A stretch of 64,000 nucleotides of DNA. Origin: Saururus chinensis (lineage: Eukaryota; Streptophyta; Magnoliopsida; Piperales; Saururaceae). A program made the position numbers and the translations under genes. Position 1 is the stretch's first letter; each line of letters begins with the position of its first letter. The notes beneath the pieces are model-generated. The model was given only the letters and a program-made list of their open reading frames with translations. It did not search any database and was not told the origin of the DNA. The stretch covers positions 19,478,995 to 19,542,994 of the forward strand of contig CP141142.1 in NCBI GenBank assembly GCA_035235625.1, read 5' to 3'. This document shows, one piece after another, positions 1 through 12,632 of this stretch.

Positions 1-2096
1 TGTTAATTTAAAATTTGTGTTTTTGGAAGGTGTTGGAAGAGATTGAAGGTTTAATCCGAACCAAACCAAGAAGGAAGGTAATGGGTCTTCAAATCTCAGT
101 TTTATTGTGATAAAAATCTAGATTTTTATGGTTTTATTTGGAATAGGTTTGCTTGATTTGAGCTCTAATGGTGGGTTTATCATATGTTAGTCTCTTGCTT
201 CGATTTGTTAGGGTTTTATCTTAGAAGGAGTTAAAATAGTATTCTGGAATATTTGATGGGATTCTGATGGTGTTTGATAATATAGATGAAGGTTTTAAGT
301 TGTTTCAATTGAGCCTTGGTTTTGAATGTCGAAATGGAGAAGAAGGTCTCGAGCTGCCTTGTTGGTGATTGATCGGGCCTTGTGGCCTGATGGGGCCGAT
401 CAATCAACTATACAACAGTTTGGCTATTTTGGAAAATTTATGTTCATTTCAATGTTCTTACTCCATTTAATGGTTATAATGGTTATGGGGGTGTGTTATG
501 TTGAAATTAGGCTGCTTGAGGTGTGGAATTGATGATGGAGGTTTATAAATTAGGTTTAAGTGTTTTTATGTTGTATTATATTATATGTTGATAATTGTGC
601 ATGTTGATATTGAATTACCTTGAACCTTTGAATGTTGGAACTCTTATGATTAGAGTATGTTTCCAGCAGGGATATTATATGGAAAATGATGAGATGTGTT
701 CTATTATAATGAGAATGGTTTATGGGTAATTGATATGATCATGTTATAGCTTAATGTGAAGAAAAATCATGTTTGCAGGAGTGAGTGTACGATTTCACAT
801 GGATGGATTTAAGCTTTATGGTAGATATTTGTTTTGATTTCAGTTCGAAATCATTGTTTTGAATGTGTTTAAGCATGCGTATATTGCATTATGAGTTAAT
901 GTCAAAGCATTGGTCATGTGCTTAAAATATACATAAATACACACACATATGGGGAATCTACTATGAAATTGTCATTAATTATGCTTGATTATAATGCATG
1001 AGGGGACTGATTGGGAGCATGTTCCATGTGTTAGAACCCACATAGGTCTTGCTCACAGATGTGTTATGATATCATGCATCATGGATTGGTATTCATGAAT
1101 GAAGTTTTACCGATGTTTAACCGGAATTGATCGATTATATGCAATGATTGAGATTGCATGCCGAATTAATCGCTCGATGAATTAATCAGAACTTGGTTAG
1201 TTTGAAAGGACATGTTTTCCATTTAAGTTCCTGTGTGGAACATGTACACTCCCCAGTTGAGTCTAGTTAAATTGAGTTATGTGGGGACGAGTTGTGTACT
1301 TGTCTTGCGGATGAGATTATCATGATTGTCATCTAGACCCTGAGAATCCAGAGTGGTATGCCTCATACACTGGCTACCACGTGTTTTAGGGTTCCCTGTG
1401 TGAGAATTTGGGCTCTGCCCTACCGCAGGAGATGTCCCTGGGTAAACACACCTGCTCTAGGTTCTCTGTGTGAGAATCGGACATCCTTGGCCAGGATCAT
1501 CTAGGGCGAGTAGCTTTAGGGGCTGACAACCCCGATCCTCTTATATTTCCTATGCAGAAATTTGACCACATCTCACCTTTGTGGCCTTGATCATGTCCCG
1601 CCTGTGTGGCAATACTTATATTTACTCCTTGATGGAGGCATTCACCCTTTGTGTTGATGCATGTGTGTAAGATCTTTGATCTTAAACCGGTTTTCGTTTC
1701 ACTTTAATTATTGGTTATCGTGAGGTTAACACGTTTTCTGATTTATTCGGTGGTTTCAAAGATAGATGGTGTTTCTCATAGTTTTAATCAAAATCAACTT
1801 TACAGATACTTGTTTTAAGTGATTTTTAATCAAATGTGAATTTTTGGGATTTTTCTGAATTTTTACTATTTTTCCAAAAATTAGTGTTTGGCGGGACCCC
1901 TTGTGGGCCCCACTGTCGAAATTTGGGTTTTTGGACCAAATGAACCCAGACATCAACACAGGACTTTACAAAAATTTTCATAATTTTTCCAGGTTTTATT
2001 AGTGCTCAAATAACTAAATTACCTATTTTTAGCCTATTTTTCTATTCATACCCCATAAGTTACCCATACACACCCCAAGAGCTTACTATAAAAGGC

Positions 2097-2105
2097 TAGA
2101 CCTGA
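2097..2105 (+). promoter_or_regulatory. TATA box of LTR A2
   Basis: TATAAAAGG lies about 430 bp from the LTR start. The same word recurs at the same relative place in A3 and, inverted, in A4. That conservation supports a transcription start in this strand direction. Confidence 0.55.
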
Positions 2106-3889
2106 GTCATTTCCATTTTGGGAATAGTCTGAGAAGGAGAGGTTAGGCCTAATCCCCAATTAGGCCTAAATTAGAAGGTGTTTAAGGTAAGTCCCTTCTA
2201 ATTAAGCACCAAAACCTAGTTTTTTTCTTAATCTCTTCTAGATCTACCATTTCCCCTTTATTTTGATTCTTTTTTAAACATCAGAACCTACTTATTTGCA
2301 TCTTTACTTTAAACCCTAGCTCTCAAAATCTGATTTTTATGTTCAACAAGCCCTAGATCTAAGTTTTTTATTAGGGTTTTCTTTGTTAAATTGGTTTTAA
2401 TGGAGTTTAATTCAAACTCTGTGTCTTTGTAAGGTTTTCAAGAAGGGTGACCATCAAATCCAAGCCTAATCAAGGGATAAGGTAATGGACTTTCGAAATT
2501 TCAGTCTTTCTATGGTAAAACTCTTGATTTTGTGATTTATTTTGAATGGAGTTACTTGATTTAGTGTTCTAATGGCATGATTAGTAAATGGTAATCTTTA
2601 ATCCCGATTTCATAGGGTTTTATCTTGTTATGATGTGGATTAGCATTCTGGAAGTTATTGTGGACTTTTAATAGCATTTAGGTTGTTAGATGATGATTTT
2701 GAGTTTTATCAATGGAGTTTCGGTTTGAAAATGTGAAAGGAAGAAGAAAGTCGAATCTGCCTTGTTGGCATTCGAATGGCCTTACAAGGCGTTCAAACGG
2801 CAACACTGAAATTTTGGTAGTTTTCCCATTTAGCCAATCGAACTGCCCTGTGGGCATTCGAACGGCTACACTACAGAAATTGCCAATTTTATGTATGTTG
2901 CTTATTTTGACATATCTACTTCAAAATATTATTTTATGTTTATGTGGAGTGTTTTGAACTATAGTAAGCTACTGGAAGGGTATACCGTTAATGTTTTGAA
3001 GTTGTGGTATATATATTTAGAGTTATGTGGAATGACTTGTGGTTGGATATATGACGTTGGAATTGCCATCTTGAAGTTATGAGTGGTTGATCCTCTATGG
3101 TCAAATATATTTTTAGTAGAGTTACAACATACTAATGGACTGATATGTCATGATAAGATGTGGTTAATTGATGTGTGAATGTTAGTGAATGTCATGGCTC
3201 AAGGATGAAGTGAATGATCTTATATGTGTTTAGCTTGTGGTTGAGCTTTGATTTGAATTATGATTTCAATGATTCTTCTCCTATGATTTCTGCTGGAATT
3301 CATGATTAGATGTTAATTCACATGTATAGTGTGGTAGTGAGTTAATTTCAAGCATGTTGATATGCATTGAGTGAAGTGCTTCTACTAGGTACACACACGC
3401 ACATGTGGGGTTTAATGATGATGTTGAAGCTTGATATTATAATTATGAATGATGCATTAGGGGCTGATGAGAGCACTTATCATGAATTAGGATTCATGTA
3501 TGCCTTGCCCACGTATGTACCATATTGCATGCATCATGAAAATAGATTTCAAATTGAGGCTTGATCGAGATTAATTAAATGTGATCGATTGGATGCAATG
3601 TGGTGAAATTGCGTATCGGATTAATCGGTCATGGCTTAATCGAAACTTGATTCGTCCGAAAGGACATGTTTTGATTTAAATTCCTTCGTGGAACATGTGC
3701 AGTCCCCGGGTTGAGTCTAGTTAAATGGAATTATGTGGTGACAAGTGATGTAGTTGTCTTGCGAATTGAGATTTACTTATTGAGATTATCTGGACCCTGA
3801 GAATCTAGCTGGTTTGTCCAAGTGTACCGGCTTACCAGGTATTATTGCTTGGGACTTTAGTCTTGACAAGAGGGTTGCCCAGGAGTTTA

Positions 3890-4262
3890 GGCTTGATGGG
3901 CAGGAGTTGCTCGAAGGCGTTGGCCTTGAGGAGCAGGAGTTGCTCGAAGGCGTTGGCCTTGAGGAGCAAGAGTTGCTCGAAGGCTTTGGCCTTGAGGAGC
4001 ATGTCTATTTGACAAGGAGTTGCTTGAGACTTCGGTCTTAATAAGCAAGAGTTGCTTGAGACTTCGTGTCTTGATAAGCAGGGGTTGCTCGAAGGCTTTG
4101 GCCTTGAAGAGCATGTCTATTTGACAAGGGGTTGCTCATAGGCTTTGGCCTTGAGGAGCATGTCTATTTGACAAGTGGTTGCATGAAGGCTTTGGCCTTG
4201 AGGAGCATGTCTATTTGATAAGTGTTTGCTCGAGGGCTCCGGCCTTGAAGAGCAGGTTTATT
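3890..4262. repeat. 33-bp then ~50-bp tandem units inside LTR A2
   Basis: TTGCTCGAAGG recurs at 3907, 3940 and 3973 (33-bp period). Longer units containing GAGCATGTCTATTTGACAAG follow. Confidence 0.8.
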
Positions 4263-4309
4263 CTCCATGTGTATGGAGTTGCATGTTGGACAAGTGTGTG
4301 TGTGACACT

Positions 4310-4680
4310 TATACATGCATGATGAATGAGAATGTTGATGCATGATTGGATATGTATGTTAGAGATACATTTCATGCAGGTTTATATGATGTTGATGCAT
4401 GATCTAAAATGTATGTTAAATACATCTCATGCAGGTTGATATGATGTGATGTATGGTTGGATATACTAGAGATATATTTCATGCAGGTTGATATGATGTG
4501 ATGCATGATTGAATATGTATTTTAGAGATACATTTCATGCAGGTCGATATGATGTAATGCATGATTGGATATGTATGTTAGAGATACATTTCATGCAGGT
4601 CGATATGATGTGATGCATGATTGGATATGTATGTTAGAGATACATTTCATGCAGGTGGATATGATGTAAATGGCACTATG
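4310..4680. repeat. ~57-bp tandem array inside LTR A2, about six units
   Basis: Units contain ATGTATGTTAGAGATACAT and CATGCAGGT. Unit starts near 4354, 4411, 4463, 4516, 4572 and 4629 give a period of about 52-58 bp. Confidence 0.85.
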
Positions 4681-5883
4681 TGGATTATACACTATGATGC
4701 AGGTTTAGGTGATGTGTATGTGTATGTGTGATCAGAAAATGTTACATCTTGTAAATCTTTGATTTGAATGATTATATTGTTATGTTGTCGTGTTGCCGAT
4801 GCTAATAGCATATTAGAAAAACCATTGCTGAGTTTGTTTAAACTCATCCCTCTTTATTGTGTTTTTCTTTGGGGCTGCGTGGCGCGACACGCAGACGAAC
4901 AGGATCTTCTCTTTGAGGAAAGATCGGAGATGACTTGGATGTGATCATGGAGACTCTTATATGACTTATTTTCCTTAGTTTATGCTTTACGTTTAGAACC
5001 TTTGTGTATGGTTCTCTGTTGGATTTATGCTATTTTATACAGTTGTGTTGCTTAAGACCTAATTTAGAGCCAGTGTGGGCTATGGTTGACTAAGCATGTG
5101 GGTTTGAGACTAGTCGTTTATTTTGAGATAAGCGACTCTCTTTCTTTTCTACTTATTTACTCTTGCTCAAAGGAATGTGCGTACTCTGTAATTCTGTTAA
5201 GTCGTCTGTGGTTAGGGTTAACTCTTCCACTAAATCGGGTTAAGTTTTCCGTGCGCTTGACCTGCCCTTGGACCGGGTTAGGCTCGGGTCGGGCAACGCC
5301 GGGGCGTGACAATGTGTATTATGAATGCTATGCATGATTGTGTATCATGTGTTTGACACATTTATCGTGTAGGGTGAATGAGGATGTGATAAAAATACAT
5401 AATCTGAATTGTGTGAATGAGACACTATTATGTAGGTTTATGTGATATAAATGCATGATCAGAAAGTGTGTGAATGAAACACTATTATGCAGGTTTATGT
5501 GATATGGTTACATGATCAGAAAGGGTGTGAAATTGTCGCACCCCGGGATTTTGGAAGCATATAAAATTTTCTTTTCATAAAGATATCGGAGTTTACCCAG
5601 GCCTGCGACGGGAGCCGCTCACCATATGCGATATTAAAATAGTAGTATCCCCAAGAACCACGGTCCGTGTACAAACACACAAGAGAAAAATAATAAGGAG
5701 TTCTTACTTGTTTCGATGCGGTTGAAATCCTTGAAATCACATCGATACAACTTCAGAGTAGGCCCGTCTACCCACACACACTAAGCTTTGTCGAATTCTG
5801 CAAAGTCTGGGGAGGTGAGTATTTTAAAATACTCAGTAGGGGAGTTTATACTATCAGGCATGAATAAACACATGGTAGTTTCA

Positions 5884-5884
5884 C

Positions 5885-5926
<42 letters not shown>
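5884..5926. repeat. CA/TA microsatellite in LTR B1
   Basis: About 15 CA units run directly into TATATATA. Confidence 0.95.
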
Positions 5927-5927
<1 letters not shown>

Positions 5928-6044
5928 TATTTTCATGAAAATAGGGTGTGCCTCTCACCCAAAAACCATCCCTAGAGCTTCTTCCTACGTATCGAAGATG
6001 CTACTAGGGTTTGCAAGCTCTCACGGCTCGCTACAAATATCCCA

Positions 6045-6046
<2 letters not shown>

Positions 6047-6131
<85 letters not shown>
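6047..6131. repeat. Long TA microsatellite in LTR B1
   Basis: About 42 uninterrupted TA units. B2 has a shorter tract at the matching place. The long tyrosine/isoleucine ORFs here are artefacts. Confidence 0.97.
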
Positions 6132-6137
<6 letters not shown>

Positions 6138-7427
6138 GAATTTTTGTTGTGGGTACAAGCAACGACCTCTTACTTCTCCATAGATCATCTCAAAACATTT
6201 TGTGCTTGTGGATAGAAGAGCCACCCATGCTCATGGGGCGCCGGGATCTAGAGAGTAGAGAGTCTTCTCATGATACTCTCTACCCTAGCGCGCGTAGCCT
6301 TGATAGTTGCCCTTCGTTAGGGGCAAATCAGGGATCTTGCCCTTCGTTAGGGGCTCACCAGGCTAAATTAGGTATCGTGCATCCGATTCCGAACCGGATT
6401 AATTGTGCTCTCATCTAGTCAACGGAGCTCTATCGGGGCACCCAATAATAACTCCGGACCACCAAAACACTCATGAGTCCCAGACTCATAGTCTTGAGTC
6501 CCAGACTCATAATCTTGAGTCCCATACTCAATTGAAATATCCTAGAGTTCCCATACTCCAAAAATCGCTGTTTTCTTTTAAAACATTCTATCCCAATGTT
6601 TATCCATTTGAAAATCCTAGCTCCGCCTCTACAAGACATGGGAGCGTTACTATCAACGACTACAAAGGCAAGGTTGGTCGCTCATTCCAATGAGACCGTT
6701 ACCCCTTCTTTGTCTTGTCTTAGTGACTCAATCACCATGCTTATACGTCTTTTCAAAAATAATCTTGAGTATCCTCCTTTCAACAAGGACAAGTCCTCTA
6801 AAACCGTTTTTCAAATATATTGTATTCATTCGCAATGAAAACAGTGGCGAAGCTAGTTTGTCGTTATCTCACACGCTCCACCGTGTATAATTTATATCAA
6901 AATCCACGAATAAACATTCGATCAAACTATTCTATATGAGGCAATCATAATGTATGTAGTATAACATATCCGCTTCCAGCAGCAAATCATTCGACTAATC
7001 GAATATACATAATAGCGATATATAAATCATATTCTATCTCAACAATTAACCATTCGACAGATTAAATATATATATGCAAAAATCATAAATCATAACTTGA
7101 AAGTAATCTCTAACGCATAGCATGCAAGAGTCATATAAATAATAAGTTAAAAATACAACCAAATATTATAATCATGTCATAAGAAAGGATAAAAGCCCCT
7201 ACCTCTCTTTTCGAGCGAGTTCGAAACCGATAAATCGGACACCACAAAATTGGATGTCCACTTCTGGGGTTCTGGAGGTCTCCAACCAGAAAATAACCCT
7301 ACCATGACGTCCGGCATGCTCAATTTAGTTAGAAACGCCTCTTAAACGACTTAAATCGGACTTAAAACGAGTAAGAAATGAAGAACAGAAATTTCTGAAC
7401 GTGGGAGAGACTGGATGTTGGGGATGC

Positions 7428-7435
7428 TATTTATA
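7428..7435 (-). promoter_or_regulatory. TATA box of LTR B1
   Basis: TATAAATA on the minus strand, with the palindrome TGACACGTGTCA (a G-box, 7459-7470) about 25 bp upstream. B2 has the same TATA. Confidence 0.5.
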
Positions 7436-7475
7436 GAAAAACTAGATAGATGTGAGGTTGACACGTGTCAATCCT

Positions 7476-7634
7476 ATCCGCTTCGTCAGCAATCCTATCT
7501 GCTTTGTCAGCAATCCTATCCGCTTCGTCATCAACCCTATCTACTTGCGTCATCAATCCTATCCACTTCGTCATCAATCCTATCCGCTTCGTCGTCAGTC
7601 TTATCCATTGCATCGTCAATCCTATCCAGAATGA
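7476..7634. repeat. Tandem ~20-bp repeats upstream of the B1 TATA box
   Basis: About nine variants of CAATCCTATCCGCTTCGTCA lie head to tail. The same position in B2 holds unrelated TGACGCGT repeats. Confidence 0.85.
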
Positions 7635-8786
7635 TAATATTATCTTATTCAAATAATATCCTGACCTCAAAATACGATTACTTCCAACCTTAACATTGGA
7701 ATTGCATGTTCTTGATACCGATGGACTCGTGTCAACGAGCCCTTCGAAATAAGACCACACATGGGTAGGTCATCCCGCACTTTCAAAGTGGGTCCCACCC
7801 ATGACATTTTTCCCGAGGTCATAACTTTCGCTCCCGACCTCCGTTTTGCGTGTTCTTGGGTTCATTACGCTCGTCTCACTGAGCTCTATCAACCCATATA
7901 AAAACTCTCCAAATATATACCTCTAAATAATTTAAAACTCATAAAATAGTTTTATTTAGAGGCAAGAAATCATACCAAAAATTCGCGGTCATTACAGAAA
8001 TACACTTCCTATGTGATTTTTGAGATTATCATGCTTGATTTGAATAGATATGAATAAATACCTATGTAAGATACATGTTAGGTTCTAACTTGAACATTTA
8101 TGACTTGACATGATAGGTATGCCTTATGCATGCTAGCTCTTATGTTTGTGGTTAAATAAGGGTTCTAGCTAGAAAATGATCAGAAAGTGGTATAGCATGT
8201 TAATTTTGGATCTAAATTGCTACATTGTCATGTCATCGTGTTTTCTTATTATTATACTTGTATTCAAACCATTATTGAGTTTTTATACGCACCCCACTTT
8301 CCTTATTTTGTTTTGGGGCCGCATGACGTGACATGTAGTCGAACAGGATCCTCTGTATGAGGAACAGTTGGGGAGAGCTTTGGATTAGGCGTGGAGACCT
8401 CTAGACTTTGCATGTTTTTCTGATTATTTTGTTATGATGTTAGAACACCTTGTGGAGTGGTTCTTGCTTCAGACTTGTGATATACTATGTCTTTAGAATT
8501 GTTTGAGACCTGGTTTGAGCTAGGTGTGTTGGCTCTGGATTATTAGTATGTGGGTTTAAGACTTGTGGATTAATTTTAGAATTAAACTCCTATTTTGTTC
8601 TACTTATTTACTCTTGCTCAAAGTAGTGCATAACTCCGTTAATTAGATTGCTTGTAGGTGGGGCATAAGTCTTCCGCTATTTCTTTAACCGTTTTCAATG
8701 TTGTCACCAGGGCGTGACAAAATTAATTAATTTTGGTGATCTTATTGTTATTTCTATTCTACTGTTTTATTTATAAATTTATATTA

Positions 8787-11700
8787 AATTTGTGTCTTTG
8801 ATTACAGATGTGGTGCAGTTTAAAAACAACTTACAAGCATTGTGCACTGTCTTAGAAGAAACTAGTGGTTGCTTTAATAATAAAAGAATAGAGTTATTAA
8901 GAAGAACCCCCTTCTGGGGAATCGTCAGATCTTTTTTACATGGAAAGTTAACAGCTAGTGATTGCAAAAAAATTGATCATATTTTGGAAAAAATATTACA
9001 CATTTTAGCCTACCACAAGAAAATTCAAAATAGGAAGAAGACTGCTTGAATTCACAAAACATGATGTGTCTATTATTTTTGGAATTCCAATGAGAAGCGG
9101 AAAATGCTTTAAGATAGATAGTAAAGGAAAACCCAACACACTATTTGTATAAAGGGTTTCCCAAAAGACATATATGGAAAAGATTATCTAACAATAAAAA
9201 TAGTTGGTGATGTTCTTCGAAAAAACTTATTTGGATTAAGTCAACAAGAAAAGAAGGATTCAGTTCAACTTATATGTTTGTACATATTAGTTACTTTTTT
9301 TTCCTACAAGAGGAACTCAAGTGAATTGGTCATATATAAGAGTCATTGAAGACATGGCTAATTACAAATGGTGAATAATTATTGCTAACAAACTGATTAC
9401 TTCTTTGTCAACAAATTTTGAAGCAAAGAAAAACATTGGATGATGTCAAATGAAATTATTGGTAAGAAAAAGCTATTATTTGAAATATTTATTTATGTAT
9501 GATTATTTGTATGAGAAACTAACAAAGATAACATATTTTTATAGTAGAAGAGGAAGAATAAGAAAAAAGACATCCAGATGATTCATCTTTTGATTAAGTA
9601 GGAATAGAAAAAGAGGAAGACGAAGGAGAGCGAGATGATTCTTTTGTTGTAGGAATAGAAGAATATGTCTGCAAGAAGAGAAGAAGACAATGAAGAAGAA
9701 GAAGAAGAAGAGCAGGAGGAAGAAATTTTCTTTGTAAATATAGAAGATAGTGAAGAAGAGCAATATACATATTCAATAAAAGATGAAGTTCCACAAATTG
9801 GATGGCTTCAAAACACAGGTAATGTTTTGCTTATTTTTTTTAAAAGAATATTCATAGGCAACATTATTGTGTTGTCTCCAATTTCAAGCTTATATTTTTA
9901 CATGATTTTTATATTTGTATCTCTATTTCAATTTAGTTTGTTCATTTTCCATGTTATAGGCATATAAAAGGACCATGTATTTGTATCTTATTCGCTGAAA
10001 TACACTATATTATATGTCTAGTATTTTTTCTAAAGTTTGTTTATTCTTTTTGCAGATACTATGCCTACTGACTATGTAAATATTGTTGAAATAAATGTTT
10101 TGAATAAAGAAAAAAAAGAAACTTCAACAAGAATTGGAAAGCAGTAGAGTAGAAATATTAAAGCGTGAGGAAGAAAAGGAACATCTTGCTTCTGAGAAGA
10201 AGAAAAGTGAAGAAGCAAGAAAACAAGCTAAAGTTGAAATTGAAAGATGAAAGAAAACTTGAAAGGAATGGGAGATAATATAGCAATATAGCTGAAATTG
10301 TTTTTCTAGAGGAGGACAATGAAAAATTGTTTGCTAAGAAGGAAAAATTGGCTCCTGAGAAGGACAAATTGGTTGCTGAGAAACTACTTGCAAAAGAAAC
10401 AAAAGAAAAAGTTGAAATTGAACTATATCATTTGAGAATGTAGATAAAGAAGATGGAAGAAAGAGAAACAAAGCATGAAAGGCAGTTTCAAGAAGTATTC
10501 AATCAAATGGTAATGGAAAAATAAGAAAATGAATTACTTTAGAGACAATTGGCAATGAAGACAGAAGAAAGCGGGAAGTATTAAGAACACATAGAAATAA
10601 TACAAGCATCTATAGAAGTCATTGCCTTTACAAATAATTTTGAGGAGCATCAGTCAAGAAGCAAGAGGCCAACTCAACAAAAAAAACAACTTCTAGACCT
10701 CAACTAGCTGAACCACATATGATACCAAGCTCAATGGTTGATAGGGTAAAGAATAGGATAGGGAATCAAACACAGAATCAAAAGAAGACACAATTCATGT
10801 TTACCCCAAGATCAGTAAAAGGAGAAAAATAAATAAAGATCAATCAGCATGGCAAAATAAGAAGGAATTTAAAGGAAAGGTATGGAAGTATGTAAAAATG
10901 GATGACAAAATGAAGATTGATGAAATGAATAAAATTGGAGACATATTGTGAGTAAATCAATATTACACTTAATTTTTTAAGATCAATGATTATGAATTTA
11001 ATTATGTTACTAATTTTTTTCATTTAATTGTAGAACAATCGTATGGAGCTGTGATAAAGACAGAGTAAATGTTACTTTAGGTGACATTGATCAAATTGAA
11101 GATGACCAAGAAATTGGTAGTAATGTAAGTTGAAAATTGGTTTCTTTTATTTATATTAATAATAAAATCTATGACTAATTAAAATTTTAAAAAATAAATG
11201 ACAAGTCATTGATTCTTTTTCTGAAATATTAAAGAGAAAAAAGAATAGGAAGAGTCAACTGACGAATATGTCTTCTATAGCTCATTGTGTTTTGTGAGTA
11301 GTTATTTGTTTAATATTATTTTGTTGGCTTATAAATTTGGGTGTATATTTACTTTTGTAATGCCTAACAATTTAGGTTGAATATACTAAGCCCTTTTTCT
11401 ATGGCTTACAATTTCCTTACAAAAAGGGCTTAGAAGTGAGTTGAATGATCAAGATGTTAAAATACTTTTCTGTAAGTTAATAGATATTCATTATACTCTC
11501 AAGCAGCATGAACATTCTCTACTACAAATTCATGTCAGCAGTTTATAATACTTTTATAATTATTTATATTATTTTTTAAAAATTTTACTAACTACTATTT
11601 CATCAAATTGATACTAGACTTCTTTGTAAAAAATTAAAAAGATTGCAAGAGCTTCTTCTGTTCAAGCACTATAAAGTCAACCAGCGTGCTTGGTATCATA

Positions 11701-12411
11701 TGTTTCCAATACGTCCAAATATACTTCAAAAGGATGGTTCGTCCATGGGTCATTGGCATTTGCTTATTTATAATACCCATGAAGGCCAATAGAAACATTA
11801 CAACTCTATAAGGCCAAAATATGGAATGCATGATTCCTTCAAAGTAGATGCATTGACTTTTGTAAGTATTATTTATGTTAAAGTTAAACAATCCTAGCAT
11901 TGTTTATCTTCTTATATATTAAAATGATATTTAACAAAATATTAGATTGATATATAAAAATTATTATGTTTGTACAGATGGATCACATTAAATCATATGA
12001 GCTTGAACAATTGAAAGGCCGATTCTCATCTCAAGAATTGCAATCAGCTTTTACAGAAGTGGAAAATATTCGACAACAATACCCAAATTTGTAAGTTTTA
12101 AAAAATTTCTCATTACAGTTCCCAAATTTTCATAAATTTATAAAATAGCATGATCACGCTATTAAATTACTTATTTACAAGCTAGATTATGGGGTTTTTA
12201 TGTGCTATTATGTGGATGAGATTGTAAACAATCATGAAAAATTTATGTTTAAATGTACAACGAAGAAGTAAGGCTATTCAGAGCTAGAATGATAGAGAAA
12301 TTTGTGTCAGATCCTAGACTGTCTAAAACTCATGAAATACTACAAGCACGTGAGGTCATTACACGTGAAGATATTACAAGGTCAATAGTTTTAGTGAATT
12401 CTAATAAATAA
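8787..12411 (+). pseudogene. Decayed Ulp1/C48 SUMO-protease-like gene
   Basis: The 5' part (8787-9380) reads LLRRTPFW, FTKHDVSIIFGIPMRSGK and PTRGTQVNWSYI in changing frames. It resembles the N-terminal region of plant Ulp1-like proteins often linked to transposons. The middle (9540-10650) is Glu/Lys-rich, coiled-coil-like and full of stops. The C48 region spans about 11035-12240: VIDSFSEILKRKK, then GHWHLLIYN with the catalytic His codon at 11751-11753, then LDYGVFMCYY. The usual catalytic Asp is Asn (11772-11774), the DCG cysteine is Tyr (codon 12188-12190), and an in-frame TAG stands at 11790-11792. The last exon reads to TAA at 12409-12411. Family assignment is from recognised motifs; several frameshifts and lost catalytic residues show a dead copy. 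Exon borders were not all resolved. Confidence 0.72.
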
Positions 12412-12632
12412 GCCAAGCTCAGTTTATTTCAACTACTTTTTAAGTGAATGCTTGGCTTGATGGACATATATACTTAAGATCATCTATAATATTTTATTGA
12501 TTACTTTTTAAAATTGACTATTGAGATTGTATCAGATTATTCTTAATATTCATTGTTACTCCAAATAAACAGGAAGTGAGACTCTAGTCATAAAGGTAAA
12601 CATGAGCTCTTTGTAACATTTGGAGTTGTATC

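Larger units (their letters stand above)
1666..5311 (+). mobile_element. Solo LTR A2 (3646 bp) nested in A1
   Basis: It begins TGTAAGATCTTTG and ends GGGGCGTGACA. ATGTG flanks both sides (1661-1665 and 5312-5316), a perfect 5-bp target duplication. There is no internal region, gag or pol. Inside lie two tandem arrays (3890-4262 and 4310-4680). Terminal bases and orientation agree with A3. Confidence 0.93.
5534..7996 (-). mobile_element. Solo LTR B1 (2463 bp) nested in A1
   Basis: On the plus strand it begins TGTCGCACCCCGGGATTTT and ends CGCGGTCATTACA. GAAAT flanks it at 5529-5533 and 7997-8001, a perfect duplication. Minus orientation is inferred because the G-rich GGGGTGCGACA end matches the 3' ends of the other families and the TATA box reads on the minus strand. 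It carries CA and TA microsatellites and a promoter-near repeat array. Confidence 0.92.
1..8719 (+). mobile_element. LTR A1, host of two nested solo LTRs; left end outside the window
   Basis: Segments 1-1665, 5312-5533 and 7997-8719 read as one family A LTR once two insertions are removed. It keeps the family landmarks GAATCCAGAGTGGTATGCC near 1346 and GTCGAACAGGATCC near 8338, and ends GGGCGTGACA at 8719. By alignment with A2, about 700-750 bp of its left end lie outside the window. No coding region follows the end, so it too is probably a solo LTR. Confidence 0.8.

Noticed and set aside
5788-6418. 131- and 135-codon ORFs rich in Tyr/Ile
   Set aside because: They are translations of the TA and CA microsatellites in LTR B1.
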